From positions 734,548 through 798,547 of the forward strand of contig BDSI01000018.1 of NCBI GenBank assembly GCA_003117195.1: DNA of 64,000 nucleotides, in the 5' to 3' direction. A model generated the notes under the pieces. The model ran no database searches and had not been told where the DNA came from. It worked only from the letters and a program-made list of their open reading frames with translations. The position numbers and the translations under genes were made by a program. Positions 35,301-46,139 of this stretch are shown one piece after another (position 1 is the first letter of the stretch; every line of letters begins with the position of its first letter). This DNA is from Eudorina sp. 2006-703-Eu-15. Taxonomy: Eukaryota; Chlorophyta; Chlorophyceae; Chlamydomonadales; Volvocaceae.

Positions 35301-38157
35301 ATATTTGCAACCGTTACAAGCAAGGTGGAGCCTTCGTGGACCCTACGTATGCAGACTGTAACACGGCGCGGCCATAGTCTTCTCGAGATGCTGTGCAGGG
35401 TCAATTGTAGGGACTTACACTGTAACCCAGCGTTACAGATACGTATATATATGTGTGTGGTTTGCGTGAACGCAGACTGAATGTAATCGGCCAGCTAGGC
35501 CTGGGTGACACTGAGAATCGGGGCGACGATCCTGACGAGATGGGCGACAACCTGCCGGTGGTGGACCTGGGCAGAGGTTACGAAGCCAAGGCCATCGGTG
35601 CCGGCGGCCATCACACGTGCGCCATCCTTGTTCCCAAATACGCTCTCAAATGCTGGGGGTAAGCGAGTTGCCTTCCGACATACGCACGTAGTTGCGGACG
35701 ATTCTCGAGAGGCTGTTAGCAACAATTGGTAACGAATTGCCGGTCATGAGGTATATGTACGGTAACCCCGCCGTCGGTGTAGTCGGCGGTGTGAAGAAAC
35801 AACTAACGGAAGCATTTTAGCACCCATGGTGGCTGGGTTTCATCAGCGTGCATTTGCTCCAGCTACTCCAGCACGCGCGCGCACACCGACAATCACCTAG
35901 CTATCCACTTCCTCGCCAAGGAAATAAAGCGGAGGCGACAGTTTCTAATCCAAATTATTCCTTGTCCCACGCACCTGGGCGCACCTGGTGAGCCATACGA
36001 GCCGGCCGGCCTGTCCCCTTCACTCGTAATAAGATCCACACCTTGTGAACCGCCGCTTCTACCGTGAGCGAGCACGGCATGCATTCCGCCCCTACGCAGG
36101 AGCAACTACTACGGCCAGTTGGGACTGGGCGATCGGATTGATCGCGGCACGGGCCTGTCGTACGCGCCTATGGGCAAGGAGCTCCGGCGGGTCAACCTTG
36201 GGCAGAAGATGCGGCCTGCGGCGCTGGCGCTGGGCGAGTTCTTCACATGTGTGTTGCTGCAGCCGGGCGGCGTCGTGAAATGCTGGGGGTACGTAATAAG
36301 CACGAAATCAAGTCGCACGACAGATATATTTGTTAGACATACATACAGGGCCGAGTTTGGCCCCCCAGGCTCCGCTTACTGTAGGGCTAGCTCTGTCGTC
36401 GTCTGTGGAGCAGTAATCCTTAGATAGGCACGCTCGCGATTATGTGATGAAAGGGAAGCCGGGTGATAATAAGATCGGTGTAGCCAGCCAGCAGATGAAG
36501 GGGAAGCGCCCAGCCTTACTTGCCTGATAGGTGAAGTCCGTCCACGGTTCATTCGTTCAGTCGTGCGTGTATTTGATTACAGATGGGGACAACTCTGGCA
36601 CGCTGGCCTCGCCGCACGATATGGCATAACCCTAGCTGGAAAGAAAGTAAACAGACGACCAAACCCAGACACCCACCGGCGCCGTCTCGGTGGGCTACCC
36701 GACTCCGGAGGTCACATCCTCGGAGGCTGCCGCGAAAACAGCCTACACTCCATGTGCATCCAGCGCCACAACACGGCCGTCAATATTATTGCTGACGCCA
36801 TACATATAGGCAAACACGGTGGATGTTACACAGTCATGGATGCCTGTGCAGACGCAGCCAGCCCCGAATACTCCGCAGGAACCCGGCTGCCTGCCTGGCT
36901 GTTACCGAACACACCAGCGGAAGACCGGAAAAAAATGCGACCCTATCCACTCATCATCCCCACGCTATCACTAGCAGCCACTGAACGCACCGACCGCTAC
37001 ACTGGGCCACGAAATCGCGCAAAGCACACCGTCTTTATCCTGGAAGTAGGGTACACCGGTGACCTCAGACAGACACGAGCGAGGAGAAAAACGCGCAGAA
37101 AGGAGAGCAGCACGAACTCCTCGCAGAACACCTCCGCGCCAGTGGCTGGGTCGGATGGCAGGTCCGCTACACTGCAACAGAAGCCATTACCCTTGGGGTC
37201 GGTGGAACCATTCGCTCAGACCTCCAACCCTTACTGATTGAACTTGGCATCGCACCTGACAAAGCGACACAATGCTGCGCCCGCCTACACGACCACGCCG
37301 TCCGCAGCCTAAACGACATCGTAAAACGCAGACGGGTACTGGAGCGAATTCTCGTACCCCCACAACCCGCCAATGCATGAACGCACCGGGGTGGGCTAAC
37401 AGGGAACTCTTTGACTCCGGGCCGGTGACGGCGGCGTACAGGCTCTAATGAGCCTCATCGTCTCTGTCCCCTTAACACACGCCAGGGTGTTGCCTGGCGT
37501 AATATTATTATTGTTATTGTTATTATTATTATTCGTTCATTCGCCATTTTTTGGGGGTACATACAGGAAGAACGATCAAGGGCAGCTTGGCCAGGGCGAC
37601 GCACGGAATCGAGGTAGCCAGCCAGACGAGATGGGCCCCAAGCTCAAGGGTGTGAGGTTGGGAAATTACTTCAACGCGTCGGCTCTGGGCTTGGGCCTCC
37701 GGCACGCCTGCGTGGTCTTGCAACCAGGCGATGTGGTCAAGTGCTGGGGGTGAGTGCTGGACGGAATCAAAATATATTTTTCCGGTATATACCGGAAATC
37801 CAAAAGATCTAAGCAGTATACATCGGAAAGATAGCTAGGCTCGCACGCGCGCATTGGGGAGGCGTAGGCATTACCGTGACTTGCTTGTTTAGTTGTCAGC
37901 AACTAACTAGATTCATGCAGGCGCTGGCTCGCTGCATGCGTGTATGATGTCCTGGTATCATGAAGGCACGCAACGCGAGACACTTGTCCTCATGGGCTGC
38001 AGTCGTGCACATTATTGCTAATTGCATACGTACATGTCTATCTATCACCGCTTGCAGGGAAAACGACCGGGGCGCATTGGGCCTGGGAGACAATTGGAAT
38101 CGGGGCACGGAGAAGGTCGACATGGGCGACAACCTGCCAGCCGTGGAGCTGTCATAA
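23374..38157 (+). CDS. Gene B: secreted SRCR-SRCR-F-lectin-like-RCC1-like propeller protein (22 exons, about 968 aa)
   Basis: Exons: 23374-23494, 24309-24402, 25547-25655, 25967-26062, 26561-26582, 27035-27142, 27395-27482, 28188-28356, 29152-29262, 30299-30323, 30864-30923, 31413-31901, 32287-32382, 32659-32703, 33095-33164, 33470-33652, 34086-34268, 34807-34989, 35476-35658, 36100-36288, 37567-37749, 38058-38157. They total 2907 nt, in frame to TAA. Exon 1 is short, ends in phase 1 like gene A exon 1 and encodes a hydrophobic leader (VVVGLMLIYGG). Order by residue: SRCR about 44-147, linker to 183, SRCR 185-314, linker to 334, F-lectin/F5/8C-like 335-497, two Pro-rich linker exons to 544, propeller 545-968. 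It has one more linker exon than gene A. TGTAA at 38395-38399 is a candidate poly(A) signal. The first exon and the acceptor at 28188 are the least certain parts. Function unknown; extracellular recognition is inferred. Confidence 0.78.
24309..26582 (+). other. Gene B SRCR domain 1 (exons 2-5)
   Basis: LYEVRLVGG, GEGRVEMWDGQDWGTV then Cys, ELVCRQLGYESGT, GIDC ... YCYTNNPYGPCGHEQ and the 22-nt microexon DVGVRC. Exon sizes 94, 109, 96 and 22 nt match gene A (94, 109, 99, 22). Confidence 0.85.
25137..25335. repeat. SINE-body-like dispersed repeat
   Basis: Shares AAGCTGGACCCG-like, CCATCCTCCATCACCCG and CACCAGGTTACCAGCGCG blocks with the element at 17911-18191 but has no tRNA-like head. It lies in the gene B intron between 24402 and 25547. 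Confidence 0.6.
27035..27142 (+). other. Gene B Pro-rich linker exon
   Basis: Phase-1 exon reading TPPPSPKPPTPPHPPGYKPP between SRCR 1 and SRCR 2, equivalent to the gene A exon at 8706. Confidence 0.8.
27584..27612 (+). repeat. TIR-ended repeat terminus (solo end)
   Basis: Nearly the same TTAAGGATGTTACAGCGGAC... end as at 11941, here in the gene B intron after 27482. Similar solo ends occur at about 9786-9801, 13784-13798 (inverted) and 40774-40790 (inverted). Confidence 0.55.
27860..28015. repeat. AT-rich degenerate ACCCTATA repeats
   Basis: A run of TATATACCCTATA-like words in a gene B intron. It does not match plant or algal telomere repeats. Confidence 0.5.
29685..29800. repeat. SINE-body-like dispersed repeat
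   Basis: Starts GTAACCGTTACAAGGTGGAC and continues with the CCCGACCGGGTGTTCCAA and CCCCTACCAAGGACTGCGCA blocks shared with 17911-18191. It is intronic in gene B. Confidence 0.65.
31413..31901 (+). other. Gene B F-type-lectin / F5/8C-like domain
   Basis: NLALGQPAYASS, YAVDGRTTD, NPWLSVDLG, YYRVDCCAAATGGWDIRVG, VGRWLVVQN and LSVVELEVYG align with the gene A domain at 12647. The R-x-D of the sugar motif is kept, but the family His and final basic residue are not seen. It is a single exon, as in gene A. Confidence 0.75.
32287..32703 (+). other. Gene B double Pro-rich linker (two exons)
   Basis: Exons 32287-32382 (PPSPQPPPPPPLPPSPRPP) and 32659-32703 (APPMPPLPPV) precede the propeller. Gene A has one exon here (13659-13739). 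Both genes end this linker with a hydrophobic (L/S)F(I/V)P before the propeller. Confidence 0.75.
32801..33070 (+). mobile_element. Dispersed TIR-ended repeat, copy 3
   Basis: Starts GGATGTTACAGCGGAAG and carries the GCGCACCGGACAGGCTCCAC and GCGCCCCTATTAGCGAAC blocks. It abuts the acceptor of the gene B half-blade exon at 33095. Confidence 0.5.
35308..35435. repeat. Diverged SINE-body-like repeat
   Basis: GCAACCGTTACAAGCAAGGT followed by short shared words with the 17911 element. It is intronic in gene B and degenerate. Confidence 0.4.
36585..37533 (+). pseudogene. 5'-truncated LINE-like retroelement fragment in a gene B intron
   Basis: The open frame reads a retroelement C terminus: HILGGC, then IQRHNTAVNIIADAIHIG, then a nuclease-like stretch FILEVGYTGD. 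After one frameshift near 37095 it continues as QHELLAEHLRASGW, TLGVGGTIRSDLQPLLIELG and ends at TGA 37378-37380. The acidic strand, Lys-rich segment and QH-x2-L resemble restriction-like endonuclease tails of some LINEs (tentative). A (TTA)n-rich tail follows at about 37502-37533. It is a dead 3' fragment between the blade exons ending 36288 and starting 37567. Confidence 0.6.
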
Positions 38158-40163
38158 CGAACGCTGTGGGTGTCGTACCTGGCAGTGTATGTGACGCACA
38201 CCTTGCCGTACTCTGGCTTGAATAATTATTGTGCCGTATATAGGGCTGCCGGGATAGATGGAGCAGCAGGTGATCTGCACGTGTGTCGTCGCCCAGTACG
38301 TACATAGTAAACAACGCAGGAGCGAGCGGCGGAGGCCTGGGCTAGCAGCGCCCCGCCCCTCTGATGGAGTTCCTGCCGAGCGACGTGTGCGATGTGTAAG
38401 GCTACCCTAAGCCTGCCGGGCTGGATGGCATCGGTGGGCTGCTGGTCCGGCGCGACCCTATCTAGCTAACGCCCACCTGTAAGTCGCTAATATAAGTACG
38501 GCACGCACGCACGCACGGTCGTCTGGCTGGCAGGGTCCTTACCATCGATTTCGTCCTCGGTGCATCGCTCATACATCATCACATAGATAGGTTGCGGCCA
38601 CAAAGGAATGAAGGGCTGCCCGATTTTGAAGTCGCAGCAGCCGGCGGATGCAGCGGCCCTTCTGGTGCGCGGTTGCTGGCCGCCGGCGGGCAGCAGCAGC
38701 AGCAGGGCGTGCATGGCGCTGGCTACCTATCTATCAGTAGCTAGTGCAGCGGCGCCTGGTAGCGTATGTGCGGCTGTATGTGTGTGTCGCTTCCGCCACA
38801 TGGCACCGCTCACCAATTAAGTAGATGCGGCCTCGGCTTCCGTCACCAAGAGGTGGACCACGCGCGCATGTACGGCAGCACCTCCGTGGTTACTGGGGTG
38901 TACGTGGCGACTGGAGTGACTGGACGGGCTGCTCGCCGATGCCGGTGACCGGCGGTCCAATACCCGGCGATGTCTAGGTCTTGTCTATCTAGGTCTTGAC
39001 CAAAGGCAGCGCAGCGTGATCCGCTTGCTCAATTATTGCTCTTGTTACATATATGCCGCAGAATATGCTGCGACCCGTGGGTCAGTGACTAGGTGTATGC
39101 ACGCAACGGGTCCTCCTGCGTGCTGCCTTCATTCTATCTGCCCTTAAGCCACTTCTAACATACAACATCAGTAATAATGATATATAACATCCTTCTCTAA
39201 TAATAGTTCAATACATACAACGGCTGTCTCACATCCAGGGCGGGCGGTAGCGAACGTGTCGATCGATCGATCGATCGGCATGTATGCCTTGGGCGGGATG
39301 CTCCTCTTGCCTGGCTGGCGGAGCTGGGGGGACTGGACGTCTACCAAACGTTAGCGGGACGAAGACGACGCTAGATAGTGCCGCTGCAGCCAGTGCCGAT
39401 GTCAGTAATATTTTACAAGCGGCCGTGGTGGCAAGGACGTGAGAAGCAAGGTCGACTGCATAAAAATGTGATTCACGGAAGAATAAAGGGTGGCACGCAG
39501 CAGTAGCGGTGATGCATGGCGGCGGTTGCTGGGTGAGCTACGTACGCGCGCACCGGCGCACCGCGTCAAGCTTAGAGGCTCTATCTCGCTGTGGTGAAAC
39601 GCTCGACAAGGGATGAATGCAATAAGGAGCATGCAGAGGCATGTTTTGTTTCGCACGCGCGCCTTTCTTTCATTTCGATGATTGCGTTATTTGTGTGGAA
39701 TTGATGGAAAGGAAGCAGGGAAAGAACGACGTTCGGATCTAGGACGTGCCGATCGCGGGGACACATGCACATCCGTACGTTGCTTCCGTCCTCTCAAAAG
39801 AAATAGGCTGAGACCCGCTCTGCCGCCGCTGACTCACCGGGGCTTTGTATGTCTTGACGTGTCATCATCAGGAAGGTATCATCACAGGGATTCGTTCCTT
39901 CACTGGTGCGCGCATGCATGAGGTCTAAATGGGCGGTGCATACCTGCTGCTGTTGATAGGACAACGTACGCCCACCTCCCATTCAGCGCAACATTAACGT
40001 TTATCGAAGACCGTCACACAGTTGGTTCGCCAGTGCAAAAAGTGCGCGCGAGCAAAAACCGAGACTGACAGGGACCCTAGTATTTATTTTGACGGCTGGC
40101 AGGCGCCGAGGCCACGTACACAAGCAAACGCACGCAGACAGGAGGACAGCGTAGCTGCCACTA
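38158..40163. other. Spacer between gene B and the thioesterase
   Basis: No gene is recognised. It contains candidate poly(A) signal TGTAA at 38395-38399, a GATC-rich run near 39257-39277 and no convincing exon chain. Confidence 0.4.
38395..38399 (+). promoter_or_regulatory. Candidate TGTAA poly(A) signal of gene B
   Basis: TGTAA is the usual polyadenylation signal in Chlamydomonas-type algae. This one is 238 bases after the gene B stop codon. Confidence 0.4.
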
Positions 40164-43100
40164 ATGCAGCCTGCTTGCTTGCGCCCGCTGCCGGGTCTCA
40201 AAGTTATGGACACTCCGACGGCGGCGGCGGCAGCGCAAGTGGACCGCGACGCTGAAACTACTCAGCACAGCAGGGCGGCGGCGGCGATGACGGCATCTCC
40301 TTCTGCGGCGCGTACGGAAAATTCTCGGATTTATGCACCATCGTCTGCTGTCTGCTCAGTAGGAACAGCAGGCGGCGTATCTTCTGCAGCTGGCGACCTC
40401 GGCGGTGGTTCTGGCCCCGATGGCCGCGAACGCACCGCTGCTGCTGGCCAAAGCTGGACCCGTTGGATACTGCCGTCGCCTCTTCAGCTCTTTAATGGCA
40501 GCGGCGGCACTTCCGCGGCGGCGGATCGAGCTGACAGCAGGGGTGCCCCGCCGGTAGCGCCCGGCAGCACAAACACAGATGGACACCGCCGCGACGGTGT
40601 CCCGCCGCCGCCGCTACCGCCGTCCAGCAGGCTGCTGCTCTTCTGCATTCCGCAGGTAGGAGTGACATCCCGCCCCGATGCCATTAATAGCACTCTGCCT
40701 GGTCGTGGGGTCTCTCCTGGCAGCAGGCGCGGATAGATGCTCCCTTTTGCGGGGTCCCCGCAACCCCGCAAGAGGGGTCCGCTGTAACATTCATTAATGG
40801 GTCATAATTTCGCACGCGATATCGTTCCGTCCCTAATACCGTATATCTTCTTACTGCTTCATGGGCGGGGTTTGTCGATGCCAGTCCTGTCTGGTGGGGA
40901 GCTTGACGTACGACGTCCGCTTGCTGCTGGTCAGCCATCAGAGATCATCAGAACGATCGTCACCACGATAACCGCGACCGCCGTCGTCCTCGTCATTTGA
41001 GGGCGCCATCACTCGCAGCCCGCTTGCGTGCCCGCACGTGAGACTACCCCAGGAAAGCACCGCTCCTTATTATCATCTCTTCAAATGACCCTGGACCTAT
41101 CCTAACGCACGTACATTACATGTTGCTTGTTGTGGCGCTATTGCTCGTATCATACCATACATGTCATATCCTCGCCGGGTGCATGGGGGCCACCAAGACT
41201 TCCACGCACGCCATATTATACATACATACATACATACCCTTCCTCAGTAACGTTCGTGCCGCAGGCAGGCATGGGAGCCTGGGTGTACCATGGCTGGCAG
41301 CGGCTGCTTGCATCGGCTGGCGTGGAGGTGGGCGGCTGTTGCTTTCTGGCTCTTTTTGCGTCTGTATGCCCGATAAAAATGATCGGCTCCGAACCTGGAT
41401 ACTCAGAGTCATGGTGTACTCCATGTCGGCGTCGTATACGTAGGTGCACGTTTCCGAGCGCAGCCGCTCGCCAAGGATCGAGGCGTCTCGCTCACGCACG
41501 GCAGATTCCGAATATTTGTCATCTTTTTATGTCGTACGTGTCGTACACACAGGTCCTGGCCATCGAGTTGCCCGGCCACAACAGCCGCATGCGGGAGCCA
41601 CCTGCGACGGATCTACTGCAGCTCGCCGAGAACATAGCAGCCGTAATACGCCAGGTGCTGAGCGACCGGTAGGTACAGCAATTTGTCGTACAATGTTCGG
41701 GTGTTTGTAGGTTATTAGTCATAGCAGTGGCAGTTGTCACTAGCACACTGCTGCACATACACATACATGCCATGACCTCTTGGAGCGGGCATACATCTCG
41801 AACCCTTGTGACGCAGGGGCGGCCATATGCCGTACGCCTTATTCGGCCACAGCATGGGAGCGTGGATCGCCTACGAGGTGGTGCAGGTGTGTTAGGAGGT
41901 AGGGCGAGTGGTCAGCTGGGCGGTCATTTATTTTCCTTGCCTGTCATGCATCTATCTTGACACCCAGCCCTTGCTGTATGACAAATGTACTACATACGGG
42001 CGTTACCAGCGCAGCCTTCAGTGCCGCCGAGACACGCCCTTTTTCCGTCCGCGGGTACCTTCATTCACAGGCCATGATGCGGAGCCACAGCACTCTGCCG
42101 GCCCACCTCTTTGTGTCGGGTTGCAGGTGAGGCCGTCCCACGCAGCGTGAGGCGACTCGTGTTGCATGCTTGGGCGACGTAGTATCTCCATATGCGCTTG
42201 CACCCTCCATCCACTCCTGAAATCCCAGTCAGCGGCTCCATCCGTCATCAGACTGCTCTCTGTTGTACTTGGTGTGTCGTCGCCCCTTCGCATTCCTTAT
42301 CGCCTTGTCGACGCTGCCACCCCAAGCCACATACATTGCACGGCATTGCTTATTGTGCAATCCACGTGCTGCCTCAAGTAAGGTCCGTCTCACGCACTTC
42401 ATCAGCATGCATCTCATCCTGTTGTTGGCTGTTCCACGTGGGCCCTTTATTTCAGGGCTCCCCACCTTTACTCCGCCTCCGATGACCTGGACCCCACCCG
42501 GCTGCACACCCTGGGGACAGCGGAGCAATTTTGGGAGGCCTTCGGATCGCGTTACGGCAACACCAACCCACACCTGGTGGGTCGGGGGATGGAGCGTGTG
42601 GGTCGGGGTATGTAATAATGTGCAGCCGCACAGAGGTGTATGGATGGATGGTTACCGGAGACGCGGAGAGGCACGGTGGCAACACATACATGCATCTTAA
42701 AGTTGCAGGATGACCGTCTGGTGTGCCGTGCGTGGCCCTGTAAATCCAGGCCTGGGTAATTCGCCGACGTCCAGTCGTCGCAGAGTGTGTGCTGGGCCGC
42801 CGGGGCGGGGACGGGTCGTTTTGTGATATCTAGATAGACCATTTGCGCCCTTGTGAAGGCACGGAGGTACCAGACCCGATTGGGCCGTCTGGACATACAG
42901 GTCCCTGATGGTGACTCGCGAGCCCCCGCCGCCTTCCAAGACTACGGGCCACCGCCGGAGACAAGATCCGTCTGGGGTGGTGGTTCGCGAATAGAGGCGA
43001 CAAAGCCCGCTCGGGGGGAGTTAGAAGCCCCGGTGACTAGCTTCCCCTGAGCGGGCTATCCCTGGCTATGGATGATCCTCAAAAACGGGGTGGTTCCCTG

Positions 43101-44476
43101 TTAGAGTGGTGTAGTGGGTGCATGCAGGGTGTGTTTCAGTGCACTTGTGGAGCCTGCCTACCTGTTCGGTCCGTCACGGTGTTCGCTGGCGGTTTCGTTT
43201 TTTGCAGTGTTGATGAGGAAGCTACATAAGGCTGTCACCGATGACCTTGGTAGGAAGCTACATAAGGCTGTCACCGATGACCTTGGTAGGGGTTGATAAA
43301 ATGAGGGGCCTACGAGCTCTATCTCTGGTCCCGTTGGAACGCCCGGTCGTCGATCGGGACTCAGGGTCCACCTTTAAACGATTACATACGACGACCCGCG
43401 GGGTCCACTGCCAAATTTATTTATGATACACGTCCTCGTTCGCGACTTTGCTTTGGCGTGCGTTCTTCTGCCGAGCAAGTGGTCATCATTATTGGTCGTT
43501 GACGCGACTGTCCCCAAATGCGGTGTCGTTGCTTGGCACCAGGCTAACCCGACTGTAAGGAAGCTGGTGTGGCCCATTCTACGAGCCGACTTCGCTCTGG
43601 TAGAGACGTACCGGGTACGGTGCCTTGATGGAACAGCAGTAGCTAGGACACACGCAGCTACGGGGCTAAAGCCCCACGTCTGTAGCACATTCATGTTTCA
43701 TCTGAAGCTGATGAATGCACGCGCATGAAGCTGCTTGGACCTTTGCCATGGTAACATGGAAGCCGTCCAGTCAGTGTGTGGCACCATAAGATGTCGTTGT
43801 GCTGCCCATCAGGCCATTTCATCCGCGCTCTTCACGCGCGCACTCCTGCTTGCCCCCGGTGCAGCTTCCTCCCGGCAACGTACCCATCTCCGTACCCACC
43901 ACCGTACTGGCCGGGGAGCACGACCGCCGATACACGCAGCAGCAGGTAACGAACGTGGCATAACCCCCGATAGATGGACAGCGCAGAACAATGTACGATG
44001 AAGTGCGATGCATGTACTGTGCAGCATGATCTACGGTGCAGTACAGTCTATGCCTTCGCGATAGATGCAGTTTTCCGTGGTGATGAGCGGGTTTCGTCTG
44101 GCACTGAAGTTCGCCTTCCCCAATGCATCCACTCTCCTCTGAAATGTAATTCACATGATGACCCTGCGGCGGGAGCAGGGCATCCGTGTGTCACGGTGAC
44201 GTGGGTCACTGCTGGACGCAGCGTTAGAAGAAAGGCACGCACCATGCAGCAGACGAATCTCCCAGCAGCCACTTGCATAAGTTGGTAACCCGGACCCCAT
44301 CTATCGCAACCCTGCAGGTGCACGCCTGGAGTCGGCACCTTGTCGGACCTTACAGATTCGTGTGGCTGCCCGAGGCTGGCCATGATTACGTGGAGAAGGA
44401 GAGGGACCACCCGCTGTTGCTGACGACCCTGGCGGACATGTTGCAGGGAAACACGGACGGAGCGCGTGGCGGATGA
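40164..44476 (+). CDS. Type II-like thioesterase (alpha/beta hydrolase), nine exons, about 409 aa
   Basis: Exons: 40164-40655, 41265-41327, 41553-41668, 41817-41886, 42071-42126, 42456-42576, 43543-43614, 43865-43945, 44318-44476. They total 1230 nt and end at TGA. The product hydrolyses acyl thioesters, typically on ACP/CoA or as an editing partner of polyketide or non-ribosomal synthases (family knowledge). Landmarks: RLLLFCIPQ|AGMGAWVYHGW, AIELPGHNSRMREPP, nucleophile Ser236 in FGHSMGAWIAYEV, LFVSGCRAPHL, FWEAFGSRYGNTNPHL, LRADFALVETYR, Asp350 in LAGEHDRRY and His379 in LPEAGHDYV. The triad is intact. Family members are usually about 230-260 aa; here about 150 extra Ala/Ser-rich residues precede the fold, possibly a targeting or disordered region. 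ATG 40206 is an alternative start. Intron 6 holds mobile repeats. The last exon is also the first unit of the downstream tandem array. Confidence 0.85.
42890..43410 (-). mobile_element. Inverted copies of the TIR-ended repeat and SINE-body repeat (thioesterase intron 6)
   Basis: In reverse orientation, 42890-43110 carries the CTCGCGAGCC, GGCTATCCCTGGC-like and GGTTCCCTG blocks of the 3690/11941/32801 family. From 43265 it carries the body of the 17911 SINE family (GTAGGGGTTGAT, GGAACGCCCGGTCG, GGGTCCACC). A 40-bp segment, AGGAAGCTACATAAGGCTGT onward, is tandemly duplicated at 43212-43289. Confidence 0.5.
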
Positions 44477-45467
44477 GGTGTTGCCGCGAAGATGGTACCG
44501 CATCTGGTCCGGAGGAGACAACTGGATGATGGGCGGCGGCCATGCATGTGCGTATGCTGTACCGTAGTGCTGTCCGCCGTACTCAATCGTACATGTGGTA
44601 GTACGGATGGTTGGGCACCGGCGGGTTCGTTGCAGCTCGCTGCAACCAGACGAAACTCCTATCTGGCTGGCCGCCGGTGGTGAGCGGCCAGATACCGTAT
44701 GTGAGGTGGGAAAGAAAGGTGCGCGTCAAATCTCCTTTCACCATGAGCGACGTGGTCGTAGTTGACGACCAGGGACGACCCGAGGGCGGCCGCCGTGGCA
44801 CTGCTGGCGGACCTTGGCGTAGTGCTGTACGTATATGCCAGTCGTCGGCCAGTAGTCGGGCCCCCACCGTTTCGTCCATCAATGATGTTTGGCTTTGTTT
44901 CTAAGCCAAGCCGAAAGGAGGCGCCGTTGGGCAGCCTCTAGTGTTGCTCTTCGATGACCCACCATCAGATGCTGTCCGAATCGTTAGTATGCGATTTGGT
45001 GTGGGTGGCGGGTGTGTAGGCATGTGTTCTTCATACTTATCTGGCCCGCTTCTCGAGGTGGTCCCGATGGCCTCGGTTGCATGGTTGGTCTTCGCCTTGC
45101 ACTTTGCGAGGGCCTTCCGTGGTCGGCCCTTTATGGTGTCCGGCAGGGCTAAATTTTTGACTTGCTGAGGATTCGCGCACGCGCGACCTCGGCCCCCAAG
45201 AACTGAACGAATACCGTGTATGCTTATTGATCGATGTCATGCACACGCAGCACACACAAATCTGGCATCATATCACGCCGTACATGCTGGCAGCTGGATC
45301 GCGGACAGTTGCAGGGCAGGATCCATACTCGTACTTCCATCTTTGCCTTGTTGTACGTTGCAAATCGGCCGAGTAGCTTGGGCTGTGTGTTAGGGAATGG
45401 TTCCGTAGCCATGCATCATGACAGCCCCCACACACGCCAGTTTCTCCGCGGGTACCTACGTACACAG

Positions 45468-45550
45468 GCGCTGATGATGCGGAGCCACAGTCTCCGTCCT
45501 CTCCTACTCCGTCCGCCAATTCTTGTGCTGCTTGTGTCGGGCCGCAGCCG
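45468..45550 (+). pseudogene. Relic of thioesterase exon 5 in array unit 1
   Basis: CACAG|GCGCTGATGATGCGGAGCCA matches the start of true exon 5 (42071) and ends with GTGTCGGGCCGCAG. It is 27 bp longer than the original 56-bp exon because of an internal insertion. The same relic recurs in every unit, for example at 53198. Confidence 0.8.
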
Positions 45551-46054
45551 GTGACGCTGCCGGACGCAGCGGTCCCCTAGCCAATCTGATAAAAGGGAAG
45601 CGTGGGCCCGCCGGCGGGGCAGCGTGAGGCGAGTCTTCCTGGACAACCGCTCTATCTCTGCAACCCCGCCTACGTACAACCCAACTGCCGCCACTCGCCA
45701 GAGGGATGGAGTCCATACATAGTGCATGGACCACGGTCCACGCCTAGTCAGTGGCTCAGCCGCCTGACTTCTATCGTACTTGGTGTGTCGTACCTTGGCC
45801 ACCTTCCTCGCCTTGGTTGTTGCTGCTGCTTGCTGCCGCCGCGAAACCAAACCGTCACGGCATTAATCAGCCTTCTGATGATGCCCCAAGCTCATACGGA
45901 CGCGAAAGGATGGCTACGAGACCTGCTATGTAGCTACACACGTTCTCGTCACCGATGCCGACAACCCTTGGTTTTTTAACGCAAGCAGACATCGATCAGC
46001 AGCCGCTGATGTAGGACCGACGGTGCAACACGATGTAGGACGGTGCACCACGAC

Positions 46055-46065
46055 AGATGTAGTAC
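46055..46065. repeat. Left target-site duplication of the LINE
   Basis: AGATGTAGTAC, identical to 51615-51625. Uninterrupted units have the site once, for example at 53785-53795. Confidence 0.93.
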
Positions 46066-46139
46066 AAATGACAAGTCTTGCAGTGAACTTTCGAACAACC
46101 TGAATTTAGTTTTAAGCAGCTTCTACATCTTTGCTGATC

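Larger units (their letters stand above)
33095..38157 (+). other. Gene B RCC1-like seven-bladed propeller (exons 15-22)
   Basis: Half-blade exon of 70 nt (ends KCF plus split Gly), six full-blade exons of 183, 183, 183, 183, 189 and 183 nt, and a terminal half-blade exon of 100 nt ending LPAVELS then TAA. The 70 and 100 nt sizes equal those of gene A exactly, and the longest blade is the fifth in both genes (198 and 189 nt). Every completed blade ends in KCWG or KCFG and has the C-x10-C or similar Cys pair. Confidence 0.82.
44042..46065 (+). repeat. Array unit 1, left part (before the LINE)
   Basis: The first about 450 bp are the genuine thioesterase intron 8 and exon 9 and differ from later units. 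The rest, from about 44480, is almost identical to the other units. The exon 5 relic lies at 45468-45550. The unit resumes at 51615 after the LINE. Confidence 0.85.
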
